Made by a program: the position numbers and the translations under genes. Of a DNA stretch of 64,000 bases, positions 10,401 to 21,700 are shown in pieces (position 1 is the first letter of the stretch; each line of letters begins with the position of its first letter). The notes beneath the pieces are model-generated. The model made no database searches and was not told the origin of the DNA. It was given only the letters and a program-made list of their open reading frames with translations. Source of the stretch: Pyrocephalus nanus (lineage: Eukaryota; Chordata; Aves; Passeriformes; Tyrannidae); contig CM076272.1 in assembly GCA_038380795.1 (NCBI GenBank), positions 3,539,001 through 3,603,000 on the forward strand, read 5' to 3'.

Positions 10401-12694
10401 TGGGTCCCTCTGGTGTGCCACAAGAGGGAGTCCAAAAATCACCCTAAACAGCTTCCACCACCGGCACAGAACAGAATAAACTTTGCAGAAGGCAAAATAT
10501 GTCCTGGCTATGGATAGTGAAGGATAACAGAGGTAGTCTTAGGCTTGGTCCCAGCATCTGGTGATCCTGACAGGAATCTCATGTGGGTGGTGGCAGCAGA
10601 GGTGGTCAGTGCTTTCAGATTTGGGTCTTCAGAGTTAATCTGTAACCTCAGAGTTAGGGCCTGACCTGCTCTATTCAGCAGAATTTTATTCCCCTGAGTT
10701 CAGTGGACTTTGGATCAGTTGACTGGCTCTGAATTTAAAGTGGTTTTTGGAGTGGATCTTAAGAGCTACTGTCCTTCTCAAGATCTAAGTAAAACCACGC
10801 TCAGGTTTCCACAAAGGCAGGGGAGCCAAAGCCTCTGAGAAACCCCGGTGTGAAGGAATGGGAGGACCGTTAAGCATCCAAAATCTGGAAAGCGTGGCTG
10901 TGGAGTGTGAAACCCTGCCAGGCCGGTCTCTCCTCAGATTCTGTCGTTCAGGGACAGTGTCAGCCCTTGTTCTCGTGTGGCTGCTGTCACAGCAGTGACT
11001 CAGGACAGGGACCCAGCCAACAAATTAAATAAACGGGAAGGAATATGGGAGTCACTTAAATCAGGGAAAGGAGAATATGACCTAACTTCAGCAGGCTGAA
11101 CTCCTTTGAGTTCTCCATCTTGGGGAAGATATTTGGAGCAGTCTGGAAGGCGTTTCCAGGCTCTGATCTTTACCAAAACATTCCTGTGGGTTCCGGAGTA
11201 TCCCTGTTGCTCATCAAGTGCCACACATCCACAGGAATGGGCTGGATATGCTGGGGTGATGCTGAATCTGGCTTTTCCCAAGAGGGAGGGAAAAGCTTTG
11301 CACTTTAGATATCCAGAGGGGTTACACAAGCTCATCATGATGTTTACTGTTCTGGTTTTATGTTTTCCTAGCAGAGAAATCCCCCTTTCTCTGGGATTAT
11401 TTTGCAAGATGTTAACAGTGACTGAAAATTGTGGACAGAGAAGTACCAGAAGCTTTACCATCTCTGCTAAAAGTTAGCATCCATGGAGCAGAAATGGATA
11501 TATGCTGCTCTGTGCTGTGCTCAGCCGGGCTGTCTGTTCTGGGGGCTGTAGGCTTTGGGGGGGGCCTGGGAGCGATTCATCCCGAGATGGGCTTTTGTTC
11601 TCCTCTCTTCTGCCCACTCAGCCACTCTTCTTCATAGCCAAATGGCTTTTTAAGAGCTTGTGAAGCTGAGCTAAGAGGAGCACCACCTTCAGTGTTAGTC
11701 AGCCTGACAACAAGATCCAGCCTCACAGAGCACACCCTGGGAAGCACAGGAAGAGGGGTAATGAGAATCCCTGAGCAATGGCAGGAAAGTGGGGAAAATG
11801 TCAGACAGCTGCAGCACTGCAGAGTGTGGAAATAGTAGCACAATAGTTGGGCCTAAACCTTCAAAGTCCTGAGTACCCTTAACTGTCATTGATTGCTGGA
11901 GAAGTTCTCTCCAGGGAAACATTAAGAATTTTATTGGCATACGCCAGTTAAAAGAGCTGTTAGGAATCAGGGCTCCTTGGCATCATGCACTTGGACTAAT
12001 TACTTTCCAAATGTATTATTTAAAATAACCCTAATCCAGTAAAGTGGGCTGCCTTATTCAGAAACCCGCTGGCTTTTCTGCAGAGTGGGATAAGAGCATC
12101 CAGAGGATGCTGCTCTGTGCCGACAGCAGGCTGGAATTGTTTGCCTTTGACAATTTAAAGCCACCCGGGAGTCGCTGATCTTTCAGGGCAGGAGCTCTGC
12201 AGGTTTCTTCTTTCCCTTCCGCTATTTATTGCACTGCTCGGGGAAAAACGATCCAGCTGTTGGTTTTGGCCTGCAAATGGAGAGCAGAGCTGTCGTCTGG
12301 CGCCCGGTCATCCACCTGCGGGAGCCTCAGCTCTGCCCCTTCATTCACTCTCTCCTGTCCGCAGGTTGACGGGCTGCTCTTCTATCACAGGCAAACCCAC
12401 TACACCCCTGGCAGCACCCCGCTGGTGGGCTGGCTCCGGCCCTACATGGTCCCTGAAATCCTGGGGCTCGCCGTGCCCTCCACCGCGCTCACGGCCAAAC
12501 CGAACTATGCCGGGCGGCAGCTCCAGCAGATCATCGAGAGCAAAAGGAGTAAAAAGCTGGCGGCGGAAAAGGGCGACCCGAGCAGCGTGGCGGCCACGAA
12601 GAACGGACATTACGAGCTGGAACACTTGTCTACCCCTCAGCCAGAAAAGTCTCTGGAGGGCCAGGACGGAGCTGTGAGCCAAATGGAGAGTTAA
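4445..12694 (+). CDS. SNUPN: SNUPN, snurportin-1 (complete, 8 coding exons)
   Basis: Adaptor that binds the trimethylguanosine cap of U snRNAs and carries U snRNPs into the nucleus through importin-beta. Coding exons: 4445-4596, 4801-4954, 5795-5899, 6013-6109, 6970-7067, 7373-7450, 8523-8603, 12365-12694; all introns GT-AG, frame kept, 364 aa against about 360 in human. Residues 1 to about 70 form the importin-beta-binding region ([10 protein letters not shown], then the basic [20 protein letters not shown]). An acidic stretch ([15 protein letters not shown]) follows. The cap-binding domain covers about 95-300, with [31 protein letters not shown] and [13 protein letters not shown]; the Trp at 278 corresponds to the human residue that stacks on the cap. 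The C-terminal tail ends VSQMES, stop TAA. The ATG has G at -3 and +4. Exon 8 is separated by the longest intron, 3.8 kb. Confidence 0.97.
4690..4743 (+). repeat. Hexamer array, 5 x GGTGTG then 4 x GGTGTA
   Basis: Nine perfect hexamers in SNUPN intron 1, with one clean switch from GGTGTG to GGTGTA after the fifth copy. It resembles telomere repeats in G content but is not TTAGGG. Confidence 0.95.
5172..5245 (-). mobile_element. CR1 LINE 3'-end fragment
   Basis: Short, diverged fragment in SNUPN intron 2 carrying the CR1-like AGGTTGGAAAAGACCTCGAA core followed by CATTAACCCTCCACCACCAC. Read on the minus strand it is the 3' terminus of an avian CR1 retroposon. Confidence 0.7.
6320..6570 (-). 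mobile_element. CR1 LINE 3'-end fragment
   Basis: About 250 bp in SNUPN intron 4. It runs from the CR1 terminus (CAGAATGGTTTGGATTTGGA) through TTGCTCCAAGCCCCATCCAA and GCAGCCACAGCTTCTCTGGG to the GAAGAATTTCTTCCTGACAT segment. It is 5'-truncated and noncoding; orientation is opposite to the gene. Confidence 0.9.
8604..12364 (+). other. SNUPN: SNUPN intron 7
   Basis: Longest SNUPN intron (3.76 kb). Apart from the CR1 fragment at 9262-9530 I see no exon, RNA gene or tandem array. Open frames inside it are short and match no family I know. Confidence 0.85.
9262..9530 (-). mobile_element. CR1 LINE 3'-end fragment
   Basis: Starts with the terminal AGAATCACAGAATCATA signature, followed by GAGTTGAAAGGGACCCA and a CCAACTCCTGGCCCTGCACA segment typical of CR1 3' regions. 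It ends near TCCACCCTAAACCTC. The minus orientation places the element terminus at the left end. Confidence 0.85.
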
Positions 12695-13445
12695 GATGCT
12701 GGGACAGGCCAGCTGGGGAGGGAGCAGGGAAAAGGCTCCCTGCTTCTCTCTGTCCCTCATGCTCCTGAGAAGGGGCAAAGTAATGATGATAGGATAGCTT
12801 TGTTTCAAGGGCATGACAGTGGAATATCTTGCCCCAAGGGCTGGATTTTTTTTTATTATTATTATTTTTCTTTTTTTTTTTTTTTTATTGTATTTTTTGC
12901 CAAGGCTTCTGTGAGTCCTCAGCAGGATTGTCTGGTTCTCTGCTAAGGCAGTCGTGCGTTGGGACGTGCTGCAGGGATACAGTTCAGCTCCTGACCCTGC
13001 TTCTGCTAAAGCCCTGGCAAAGCTCCAGCATAGGAACAGTGCTCAGACCTCTGAGGTGCAGCTGCTGCTCATGACCCCAAGCAGCAGCCCCACCTTCCTG
13101 ACCCCAGAAATGGGGGCTTCTCAGCCTTTGATCCAGCTGTTTTCTGAGGCCTTCGCAATGAAAGTTTTGTGGTCGGTCTGCTTCTTACTAGCAAAAACTT
13201 GGCAGTGAGTTTCTATAAATCCTAAGGGTGGACTTTCCACACCCACATGTTCTTAGGATAATATAAATTTTCCTTGCATCGCAGCAGGACCTTGCCTTGG
13301 AGCAGGGCTTTGTGCAGCGTGAGTGCAGCAGAAGCCTCTCTCTCCTCAAGGCTTTTCTCAGTGGGGGGAGGAAGGAATGGCTTCGCTCTGAAAAACACTA
13401 CCATTGATCGTGCCAAATAAAAGGTTTCTCAGAAAGACAAATTCT
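12695..13445 (+). other. SNUPN: SNUPN 3' UTR (probable)
   Basis: Noncoding tail after the TAA at 12692-12694. It contains a T-rich stretch at 12847-12896 and reaches a canonical AATAAA at 13416-13421, so cleavage is expected near 13435-13445. The boundary is inferred from the signal only. Confidence 0.6.
13416..13421 (+). terminator. SNUPN: SNUPN polyadenylation signal AATAAA
   Basis: Canonical hexamer about 720 bp after the stop codon and the first AATAAA I find downstream of it. Confidence 0.65.
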
Positions 13446-15200
13446 TGAGCGTCTTCCTGCTACCTAAGGGTGGATGCGTGCTGTGCCTCCCAAATAGGGA
13501 TTGAAAAATCAGTTCCAGCGCTGACTGGAGCAGAGGAAACACTTATGTGGGTTTGATTCTCTGCACACTGAGTTAGTTTGGTCCTTTCTCCTGTCCCTCT
13601 CATCCCAGCCCAATCCCACTTCTTTTAAGCGCTGGCTGCTCCCTCTCCCTGCCTTTAGGAAGATGAAATGATTGCTCTCAGTGTCACCAGGTTGGTTTCC
13701 AGAGGGAGATTAAAAAGGGAGATGAAACATCAGGCTAAAGGCAGGATGGGGGACTTTTCTCCCAGCTCTAGGGAAATGCCCCTGGAGAGGGGATGCCCAT
13801 GGAGAGTGGGGATGACCACCTGCAGATAGTGGGGGCACACATATCCTGCCCTCACACTCGCTTTTTCTCAGAAAAAGGCTGGTTCTGTGCCAAGCATGTG
13901 TGCTGTGTGCGACCATCTGGCTGGGCAGCCACTATTGATTACACCAGCGGGCAGCAGGAACTGTCCTGGATGCAGTGGGGGGGCTTCCCCGGGAGGGAAG
14001 TGGTACCCTTGGCTCTGCAGTGTTTGGAGCTGTCTCTTTCCAACAGCTGCTTATGTTATAATGTTCAGTATTATTTTTTTGGCACGTGAAGCTGCTGGCT
14101 CAGGGAAAGACGACAGACACCTGGACTGCCTTATCCTCCCCATCCCTCAAAGGTACCCACCTTCAGCCTCTCTGCTAGGCAGAGATCTGCAGGGAGAGTG
14201 CTGAACAGGAGACTGCATCCAGCCTCCTGTCAGCGCAGTTTTCCTTCCGTCAGGCAATTAAACCCGGAGGTGGACATCTGGATGGAAGATTTGTGCATCC
14301 CTTAAGGCAGAGAAAGCTGCACTCAGGTTACTGCCCTCCAGCAGCCTTCCAAGGTCCTCCAGCCAAGGGAAGGAGAGGAAATACAGCCAAAGAGGGGCTG
14401 TGTGCTCTGATGGATGGAGGAGAACAAGAGGGAAGCGACTGCCGGCTCCAGATGATGCCTCATAGTTTCTCTTTTAAAAGCATGAGCTGGGCTGGTGAAA
14501 TAAATATTTGCATTACAATTCCTGTTGGGAACCAAAGGCTGTGTTTGGAGAGAGGGTGTCAAACGGAAGTCGCCGGGGCCAGTGCAGTTTGATGCTGTGA
14601 CTGTTCTGTTTGCTGGGTGTGATCCCGTTCCCAGCTGGAACAGGCAGCAGCTCCAACGGAGGGGGTCACGCCCCCCATTCCCTCCCCGGCAGCTGAAATT
14701 TGGCCTGGGGCAGGAGAGCTGAGGCGGCAGCTCGACCTGGAGACGTGGTCTGGGTCTCCGGGGGACAGAACCAGCCTGGAGCCCTCATCCAGACGGGGCT
14801 CAGCCCCTTCCCTTTGCCTTTCTTCCATTTTCTCCCAGTTAGGTGCACAGGCTCCGGCTGTGGGCACGCTGCCAGCGCAGTGCTCCTCGGCTGAACAAAA
14901 TGTCCCCTTGTCCCAGGGCCTGGCTTTTTGGTGGAACTGCTGCTGTGCTCTCCGGAATTTCCCCGCTCCTTCCCGGAGGAGCTTCGGTACTCTCCATCCA
15001 GGCGCTGACACCTGCGCCCAGCCGGGAAATGCAATTTACGGATTGAAGAGGAGGGAGTGGAAAGAGGCGCCTGGAAATCCCAGACTGCTGCTCGTGGCGG
15101 GGGGGGATGGAGGGAAGGCCGCGAGGCTGGAATACCGGCAGGGGAAAATGCTGTGCCGGGAATCTCATCCAGCACCAGCAAGAGAGGAGGATGCTGCCAC
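13446..15200. other. SNUPN-PTPN9 intergenic spacer
   Basis: About 1.75 kb without a recognisable exon, RNA gene or clear repeat. A lone AATAAA at 14499-14504 has no gene to serve. GC and CpG content rise after about 15050, leading into the PTPN9 promoter. Confidence 0.6.
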
Positions 15201-15540
15201 CATTTTAGCGGCGGTGCTCCCGCCCGCCGCGGCCGGAACTGGGGCTGGGGGAGCCGGGGCGGAGCGGGGCGGGGGGCGATCGGGCACCTCCAGCCCCATC
15301 CCGGCTGCTGCCCCCCGCTCGCCCCCCCCCCCCGCCGGAGAGGCCTTCCTGTCCCCCGCCCGCCCTCCGGGGCTGGCCGAGCCGCGGGGAGGGGACGGAG
15401 AGGAGGGATCGGGGTGTGCGGGCGCTTCCTGCCGCCGCCCCCGCCGGGGCAGAGCGGAGCGGAGCGGGGCGGGAGCTCGGCCCGGCCCGGCCCAGCGGAG
15501 CGGCGCTCCCGGTCCGAGCCAAACTTCCCGGGGTGCTCAG

Positions 15541-15627
15541 ACATACACGCATATATATATATATACACTCTATATATATATATTATAAAATATATCTATT
15601 ATTTTTTATTTTATTTTAATTTTTTTC
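15541..15627. repeat. AT-rich (TA)n block inside the PTPN9 CpG island
   Basis: Two TA-dinucleotide runs (about 15551-15565 and 15570-15584) separated by ACACTC, followed by a TATTATAAAATATATC and T-rich tail. Flanks on both sides are strongly GC-rich. Confidence 0.9.
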
Positions 15628-15731
15628 GGCGCTTTCGGCGGGGCCCCCGGGGCGGAGCCGCCTTCGCCGCCGGGAGGGGCCGGTGCCCGCAGCGCCGGGG
15701 ATGGGCTCCGCCGGGGCGCCCGCCGCTTAGA

Positions 15732-15780
15732 CCGGCCCGGCTCGGCTCATCCCGGCCCGGCTCGGCTCATCCCGGCCCGG
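15732..15780 (+). repeat. 20-bp direct repeat in PTPN9 5' leader, 2.5 copies
   Basis: CCGGCCCGGCTCGGCTCATC occurs at 15732-15751 and again at 15752-15771, followed by a partial third copy (CCGGCCCGG). The array ends 14 bp before the PTPN9 ATG. Confidence 0.9.
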
Positions 15781-15793
15781 CCCGCTGCGCAGC

Positions 15794-18700
15794 ATGGCCG
15801 CGGAGCTCAGCGCCGAGGAGGAGCAGGTAGGTCCCGCCGGGCTCCCCTTCCCCGGGCCGCGCTGGGCAGGACCCCGAGCGCTGCACACATCTCCCCCACA
15901 CCCCCTCCAGCCGCTCCTCTCCCATCATTTTTTTTTCTACCCTGGATTACAGGGCTGTTTTTTTCCCAGCGGGGGCGGTTCGCCCCATGGGAAGCCCCCC
16001 ACCCCATCCACCCACGCAGCCCTCCCAACCCACGCAGCGCACACCTTACAGCCCCCCCATCCACGCAACTCCCCCAGCGTCCCGCACTCCAGAAGCCCTT
16101 GCAGGGGGCCGCATGGGCATGGGTCCCACACCCCCAAAACAGCGCGTCCCTCCTGGCAGGCCTCCCTGCCGTGGGCAGGCTGGCGTGGGGATGATGCGTG
16201 GGGATGTGTGTGCACGCGCTTCCCACGCCCCAGGCCTCCCGTGACGTCCCGGCTTCCTCCGCCGGCCTTGCGTCACCGCGGGAGGATGTTGCCGGGCTCG
16301 GGGAGCGGGGCCCAGGAGCCAGCGGGGGCACCTCGGATGGCCGGAGCAATGCCTTGGCTGTTCCCTCCTTTGTCCTCATCCCCGGGCTTGCCCACCCGGC
16401 TGAGCCCCGGCCGCTGGGCTTCCCTCTGGATGGGGATGCGGAGCCTGGGAGCGGGACTGGGCGTGCTGCTGGAGGCTCCCTCTGCCCCGCGGCAGTGCTC
16501 GGGCTGTCACATCAGCCACCTTGGTGGCGTTGGGGAGTGCCACGCGAAGGCGAAAAGGTCCAGTTTTCCTTCCAAAATGGTTGGGTTTCCAGTTGTTCGG
16601 TCGGTTTTCTCCTTTAAAAATCCTTCGTTCCTAGGTTCAGGAGAGTTGAGACGGAGATCTCGAGTTCCCAAACCCCCCGTGGAGGAGCCCCTCCTGCAGC
16701 CTGCGCTGGTGGCTCAGGAAATGCAGGCTTTTTTCCTCTTGGGAGCAGTACTGCTATCTCCAGGGTGATAAAATCCCAAGGAATGATGGGGGGGGGTGTT
16801 CTTGCCCTCCATCCCCGCAGGTGCCTGAGATTTGTTTTTCTTCTGTGATGTGAAGGCGGCAAAGCTTCCAGCAATGGGGCTATAACGGAGCCTGTGGGGG
16901 CAGGGAGGGTTGGTTTGCAGCAGGAGCTGTAACTGGGCCCGTGTCCCGGCAGGGGGATCTGAGATTTTTGGTTCATGCAGGAATATTGGATGGAGAAGAT
17001 GAAGGTATGTTTGCAGTGGTGGCTCCAGGCTCATCATCCTGGGGTGGGAAAGGCTGCCTTCAGTGCTGCCCACGGTGGCTTGGAAGCCAAAATAGTGGAA
17101 GCTTCCCTCCTTTCTTGGGTGGTTTGGGCTGGGACATCCCCTTCCTGCCACCCCTTCATCCTTTTCGTGACCATCAGGATTTCCTTCGCTCTCCCCTGTT
17201 ACTGACAGCAAGGTCAGGGAAATTCACCCCTCTCCTCTCCCTGCAAGTCTTGGGACATCTCTGCCCGCTCTCTGCAGTTCCCTCCCTAGCTTATCCCAGA
17301 GGAACCAAACCATTTTCCCTTGAGGTTTTCAGCCCAGCTGAGGTTTCACAGATTTATCCCCCCCTTCCCCAGGCTGAAGAAGGAGTTTTACTGCCTGGGG
17401 GAGGAGGGCTGGAAGAGCCCCCGTGTTCCAGCGGCGGTGGCTTTGTCACCACCCTGCCGCGGCACAGCAGAGCGGGGACACGGATGACGCCAGCACTCCA
17501 AAGACCAGCATTGTTCCAAACGCCCGACCACAGACAATTTCGCTCACAGTGCTGCTGGAACGGGGCTTCTTGCTGCAGGTCTGGGTCATGGGCTTTGTTT
17601 TGGCGTGTGGAGCAATCCGTGCCCCACGAGGATTGATACCCGTATAAGTCCACATGGGATCAGGGCTAGGAACAGATAATGAGACCCAGCGGAGTGCTCG
17701 AAGGGGGCAGAGCTATGGTTGATAGCGCCTGGCTCCCTGCTGTTGAATGCCGGCACTGGTAAGTTTGGAATTTGGTTTTGTTCCCAGGGAAAGCTGGAAT
17801 TCATGGCTGAGCTGCCCTGCAAAGCCAGCGCTTGTTCTTGCACATCTTCCCCCTTGCAAAAAGCCTGGCATCCCTCGTGATGGATGCTGGAAACAGGACT
17901 GTGTGAAGTGTGACGGGTTAGATGTTGAGGAAGGAGACCTCAACCATGTGTTGCGTCCTCTCCTCACTGCCACTGTGTCCCTTAGCCCCTCTTCCCATCA
18001 TCTGGGGACTCCCTTTCCATCATCCTGGGGTATCATTACCATCCCAGGCTGCAGTATCAGGTCTCTGTCCAAGGGCAGTGGGACTGTACCTGGCGCTCAC
18101 CTCCATCCCTGGGCCATCTTGCACATGCTGGGATAGGAGCATCTCCACTGTTATTTTGGGTTTGCATCCCGAGCCCTAGATTCTGGGGGATGCCTTGGAG
18201 GAGCGGAGGTACAGCCAGGATATATTTAGGATAGGATATATTCCTATATACATACATGTGGATGTGTGCTGTGTTAAGGCTGAAGATGGTTCCTGTATTG
18301 GCCCACTTATTTTCCCATGTGCTCTCCCGGGAGTTAGGGTGCTCCTGGCTGTGATGTGCTGGGGGAGAGACCCCTCAGATGAGCTGAGGTCCTTCAGCTC
18401 ATCCCACGAGAAGGGCTCACTGCCCCTGCTGAGCCTCGTGCCGCCGATAAACCCCAGCCCTTCGCTTCCTCCTGTCGGAAGTCATTAACACCAACAACCT
18501 TTTCTGGCTCAATAGCTCCCAGTAGCTCTGAATAGCTCCCAGTAACTTTGTGCCGCCGCCTGACATCCAACACCACCGTCTGCCTACGCTCCCTGCTCCC
18601 GGAGCCAGGCTTCAGCACTCCCTGTCCCTCCTCCTCCTTGGATGACATTGCCATCCTCCACTCTAGAGAGGATGGAAACTCCTCCATTTTGGGGTGTGCC

Positions 18701-21700
18701 CCCAATGGAAGTGAGGCATTTTGGGGACTCCCTCCATCCTGCCTGTATCCTTTGAGCAGGATGTGGTGGAAGGCTGAGCTGCGCTGCCCCATCTCCCCTG
18801 GGGCTCCTGTGTGGGACAGGGGATAAATATGCAGCAGAAAGCAAAGCTGCATCCTGGGACCCTCCTGGTCTTCCGTGGCCATGTGAAACTGGTGTTACTG
18901 GGTCAGCTGGTCCATGTCCTGTAACAGGTCAAAGTGTCAGCCCTCCGTGCACTTTACTTGTGTTTCCACAGCCAGGTTCGCTGCTCCATGGAGGAGCTGC
19001 AGCCCCAGGAGCTGCCAGCTGCTGCCAGGTGATGGGTACCTGCTGTGCTGGTTTTGCTGTGTCTGAATGGGAGTTTGATGCCTGTAAAATGCTCCTCTTG
19101 CTCCCCCTTTCCCTTCCATGAGCCCCGAGGCCATTTTTCCTACCACTTTCTCCCTTTCCCATGCTGGTATTTCCCTTGTCTCCATCCCCTGCTTCCCTTA
19201 CCCCTTTTGTTGTGGAGCTCTCCACTTCACCCTGAGGAGCTGCTGGGTTTGCTGAGGACTGTAGCTCCCACCGTGACCAGGGATGCTCCTCGGGCTCTCC
19301 TCTTCCTCCCACCCTGTCTCACTGCATGCCCCTGGCCTCTTCCACAGGCAACCAAGCAGTTCCTGGAGGAGATCAACAAGTGGACAGGCCAGTATAATGT
19401 GTCCCCGCTCTCCTGGAACGTGGCTGTCAAGTTCCTCATGGCCCGCAAGTTCGATGTCCTGCGGGCCATCGAGCTCTTCCACTCCTACCGGGTAAGTGAG
19501 TGGGGCTGGGACCCCCCTGGGCAAGGGATTCCTGCTCTATGGGAGATCCCTGCTCCTGAGGACTACCCTCCCCCTGCTCTTTTTTTCTTTTTCCCACTTC
19601 CCATATAAGTTTTATCCAGCTGGAAAATCCTTTTTCAGCCAAGGCAGGTCACCATGGAGATCTCACTGATCCCAATCCCCTCCCCTCTGCTGAGAGCAGC
19701 TCACAAGGTGCCCTCCCGACCCATGTGTGCTGCCCATAGGGTGTCTCCCCGTATATTAAGGATTTAGATCCATATAGGTCCTTCCCAGCCTGGTTTTGCA
19801 AGGCTGCTCCTCCCCGTGCTGGGGTGCGTGCTGGAAAATGAGCTCATAGAGCAGAGGTTCCCTTGGAGGGCTGGGTGCCCCGTGGGGCCGTGGTGGTGGG
19901 CAGACAGCTGGGGTGCCCGTGCCCCCTGTCATGCCAGCTCCCTGCCCACAGGAGACACGGCTGAAGGAAGGAATTGTGAAGCTGAAGCCACACGAGGAGC
20001 CGCTGCGCTCGGAGCTGCTCAGCGGGAAGTTCACCATTCTGGTAGGTGGGGTGTATCCCTCCCAAATTATCCCAAGTGGGTGGCTCATCCTTGCTCCGCT
20101 CCGCGTGGGTGCTGCAGAAGCCTGACCCTGTTTCCTCGGCAGAGCGTGCGGGACCCCTCGGGAGCCTCCATCGCCCTGTTCACAGCCAAGCTGCACCACC
20201 CCAGCAAGAGTGTGCAGCACGTGGTGCTCCAGGCACTCTTCTACCTGCTAGACCAAGCCGTGGAGAGGTGAGCCCGCCTCTGCCAAGGTACCTTGTCTCA
20301 CACTGGTGGGTCCCTGGGGAGTCCCTTCCCCCCCAGGGTGGTCACTGCTCCCTGTGGCTTGAAATTCCCTGGTTTGAACGCCAGCCCCTGTTCCCCATGG
20401 AGGCGTTCAGCCAGGGAACAAAATCCCCCGTGCCCTGAACCCAGGCCCTTTTGCATCCTTGCCCTGTCTACGCCCTGGGTTCTGTTTAGGAAAGCCCCAA
20501 ATTCCTGCAGGCTTTGGCTGGGGAGGAGGCAGCCCTGCCATCAGCCAGGCGTAATGTGAGTCCTGACAAAAATATGAAGCCGGGACATTCCCCTAAATCC
20601 CCCCTCCCCTGCTGGGCTCTTTCTGTTTTTGACCTTACCCATCATGGGTGATAACACTTAGACAGGCTTAAAGTATGAGACAGGCTTAAGTGAAGGTTGT
20701 AGGAAGAGGTGTGGTGGAGCAGCTGGAAGTGCAGAAGCGAGGTTTGGGTCCGTGAGTCCTTCTGGAAGCACAGAAAGGGATTTTTAGGGGTCAGTGTGGG
20801 GCAGAGCTGCTGCTGCAGGAATCAGGTGTTTGCATGTTGTGGGGTTGATACTGCTCTTTCCTCTCTCTCAGCTTTGAGACCCAAAGGAATGGGCTGGTGT
20901 TCATCTACGACATGGCGGGGTCACAGTACACCAACTTTGAGCTGGATCTCAGCAAGAAGATCCTCAACCTGCTTAAGGTGATGTCCGGGGTGACCCTGAG
21001 TGCAGGGACAGTGCATGGGCCGCTTGCTCACTGAGAACCTGAAGACCTGTGGTTTTGGCATCAGTTTTCACCCCAGACCATGCTGACCACGTCTTGGCTG
21101 AGGAGCACAGGCTCCAGCCCCGCAGGACCTCAGGAAGGCACTGGGAGCCTGCCAGGCTGGACCCGGCTGAGGCTGTGGTGTCCCACGGGCAGAAGAGATC
21201 AGCTGTCCCTGGGCCAGATTCCTCTCACAGCTGCTGGCAGAGCTTTTGGGAAAACAGATGCAAATTATTTTTTAATCATCCTGGCATTTGGTGCCTTTCT
21301 CTGGAAAAAACCAATAACAGTAAATGCTGGCCAAAGTGTGTTCTCTGCACAATCCCAGTTCCTGGTCCTCACCTCTCTCCTGCAGAGACAAACCCTCTGC
21401 CTACCTAATTCCAAGGAATTTGACGCATAAAAAACAAGCACAACCATGAGCGTGCAAGGCACGCTTTGGGTGTGGCATTGCCACTGCAGGGTCCTTTTGC
21501 TGGTTGTCACCTCTGCTGGGTCGTGTCCCCTGCCACAACAGAGTGGATCTGACCCCCTCCTCCTGCCTGCAGGGTGCCTTCCCAGCTCGGCTCAAGAAAG
21601 TTTTCATCGTGGGAGCACCCATGTGGTTCCGTGTGCCCTACTCCATCATCAGCCTGCTGCTGAAGGAGAAGCTGCGGGAGCGGGTGAGTGGGGACCCCCC

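Larger units (their letters stand above)
15200..15826 (+). promoter_or_regulatory. PTPN9: PTPN9 CpG-island promoter
   Basis: Dense CpG/GC-box sequence surrounds PTPN9 coding exon 1. It is interrupted by an AT-rich block at 15541-15627, about 170-250 bp before the ATG. Immediately before the start codon is a 20-bp GC-rich direct repeat (15732-15771). The transcription start cannot be placed exactly. Confidence 0.65.

Noticed and set aside
14499..14504. AATAAA as a polyadenylation site
   Set aside because: It lies more than 1 kb after the likely SNUPN end with no coding sequence to serve.
14666..15830. Open frames of 240-300 aa before PTPN9
   Set aside because: They run through the CpG island and the TA repeat (poly-Ile/Tyr stretches), so they are not protein-like.
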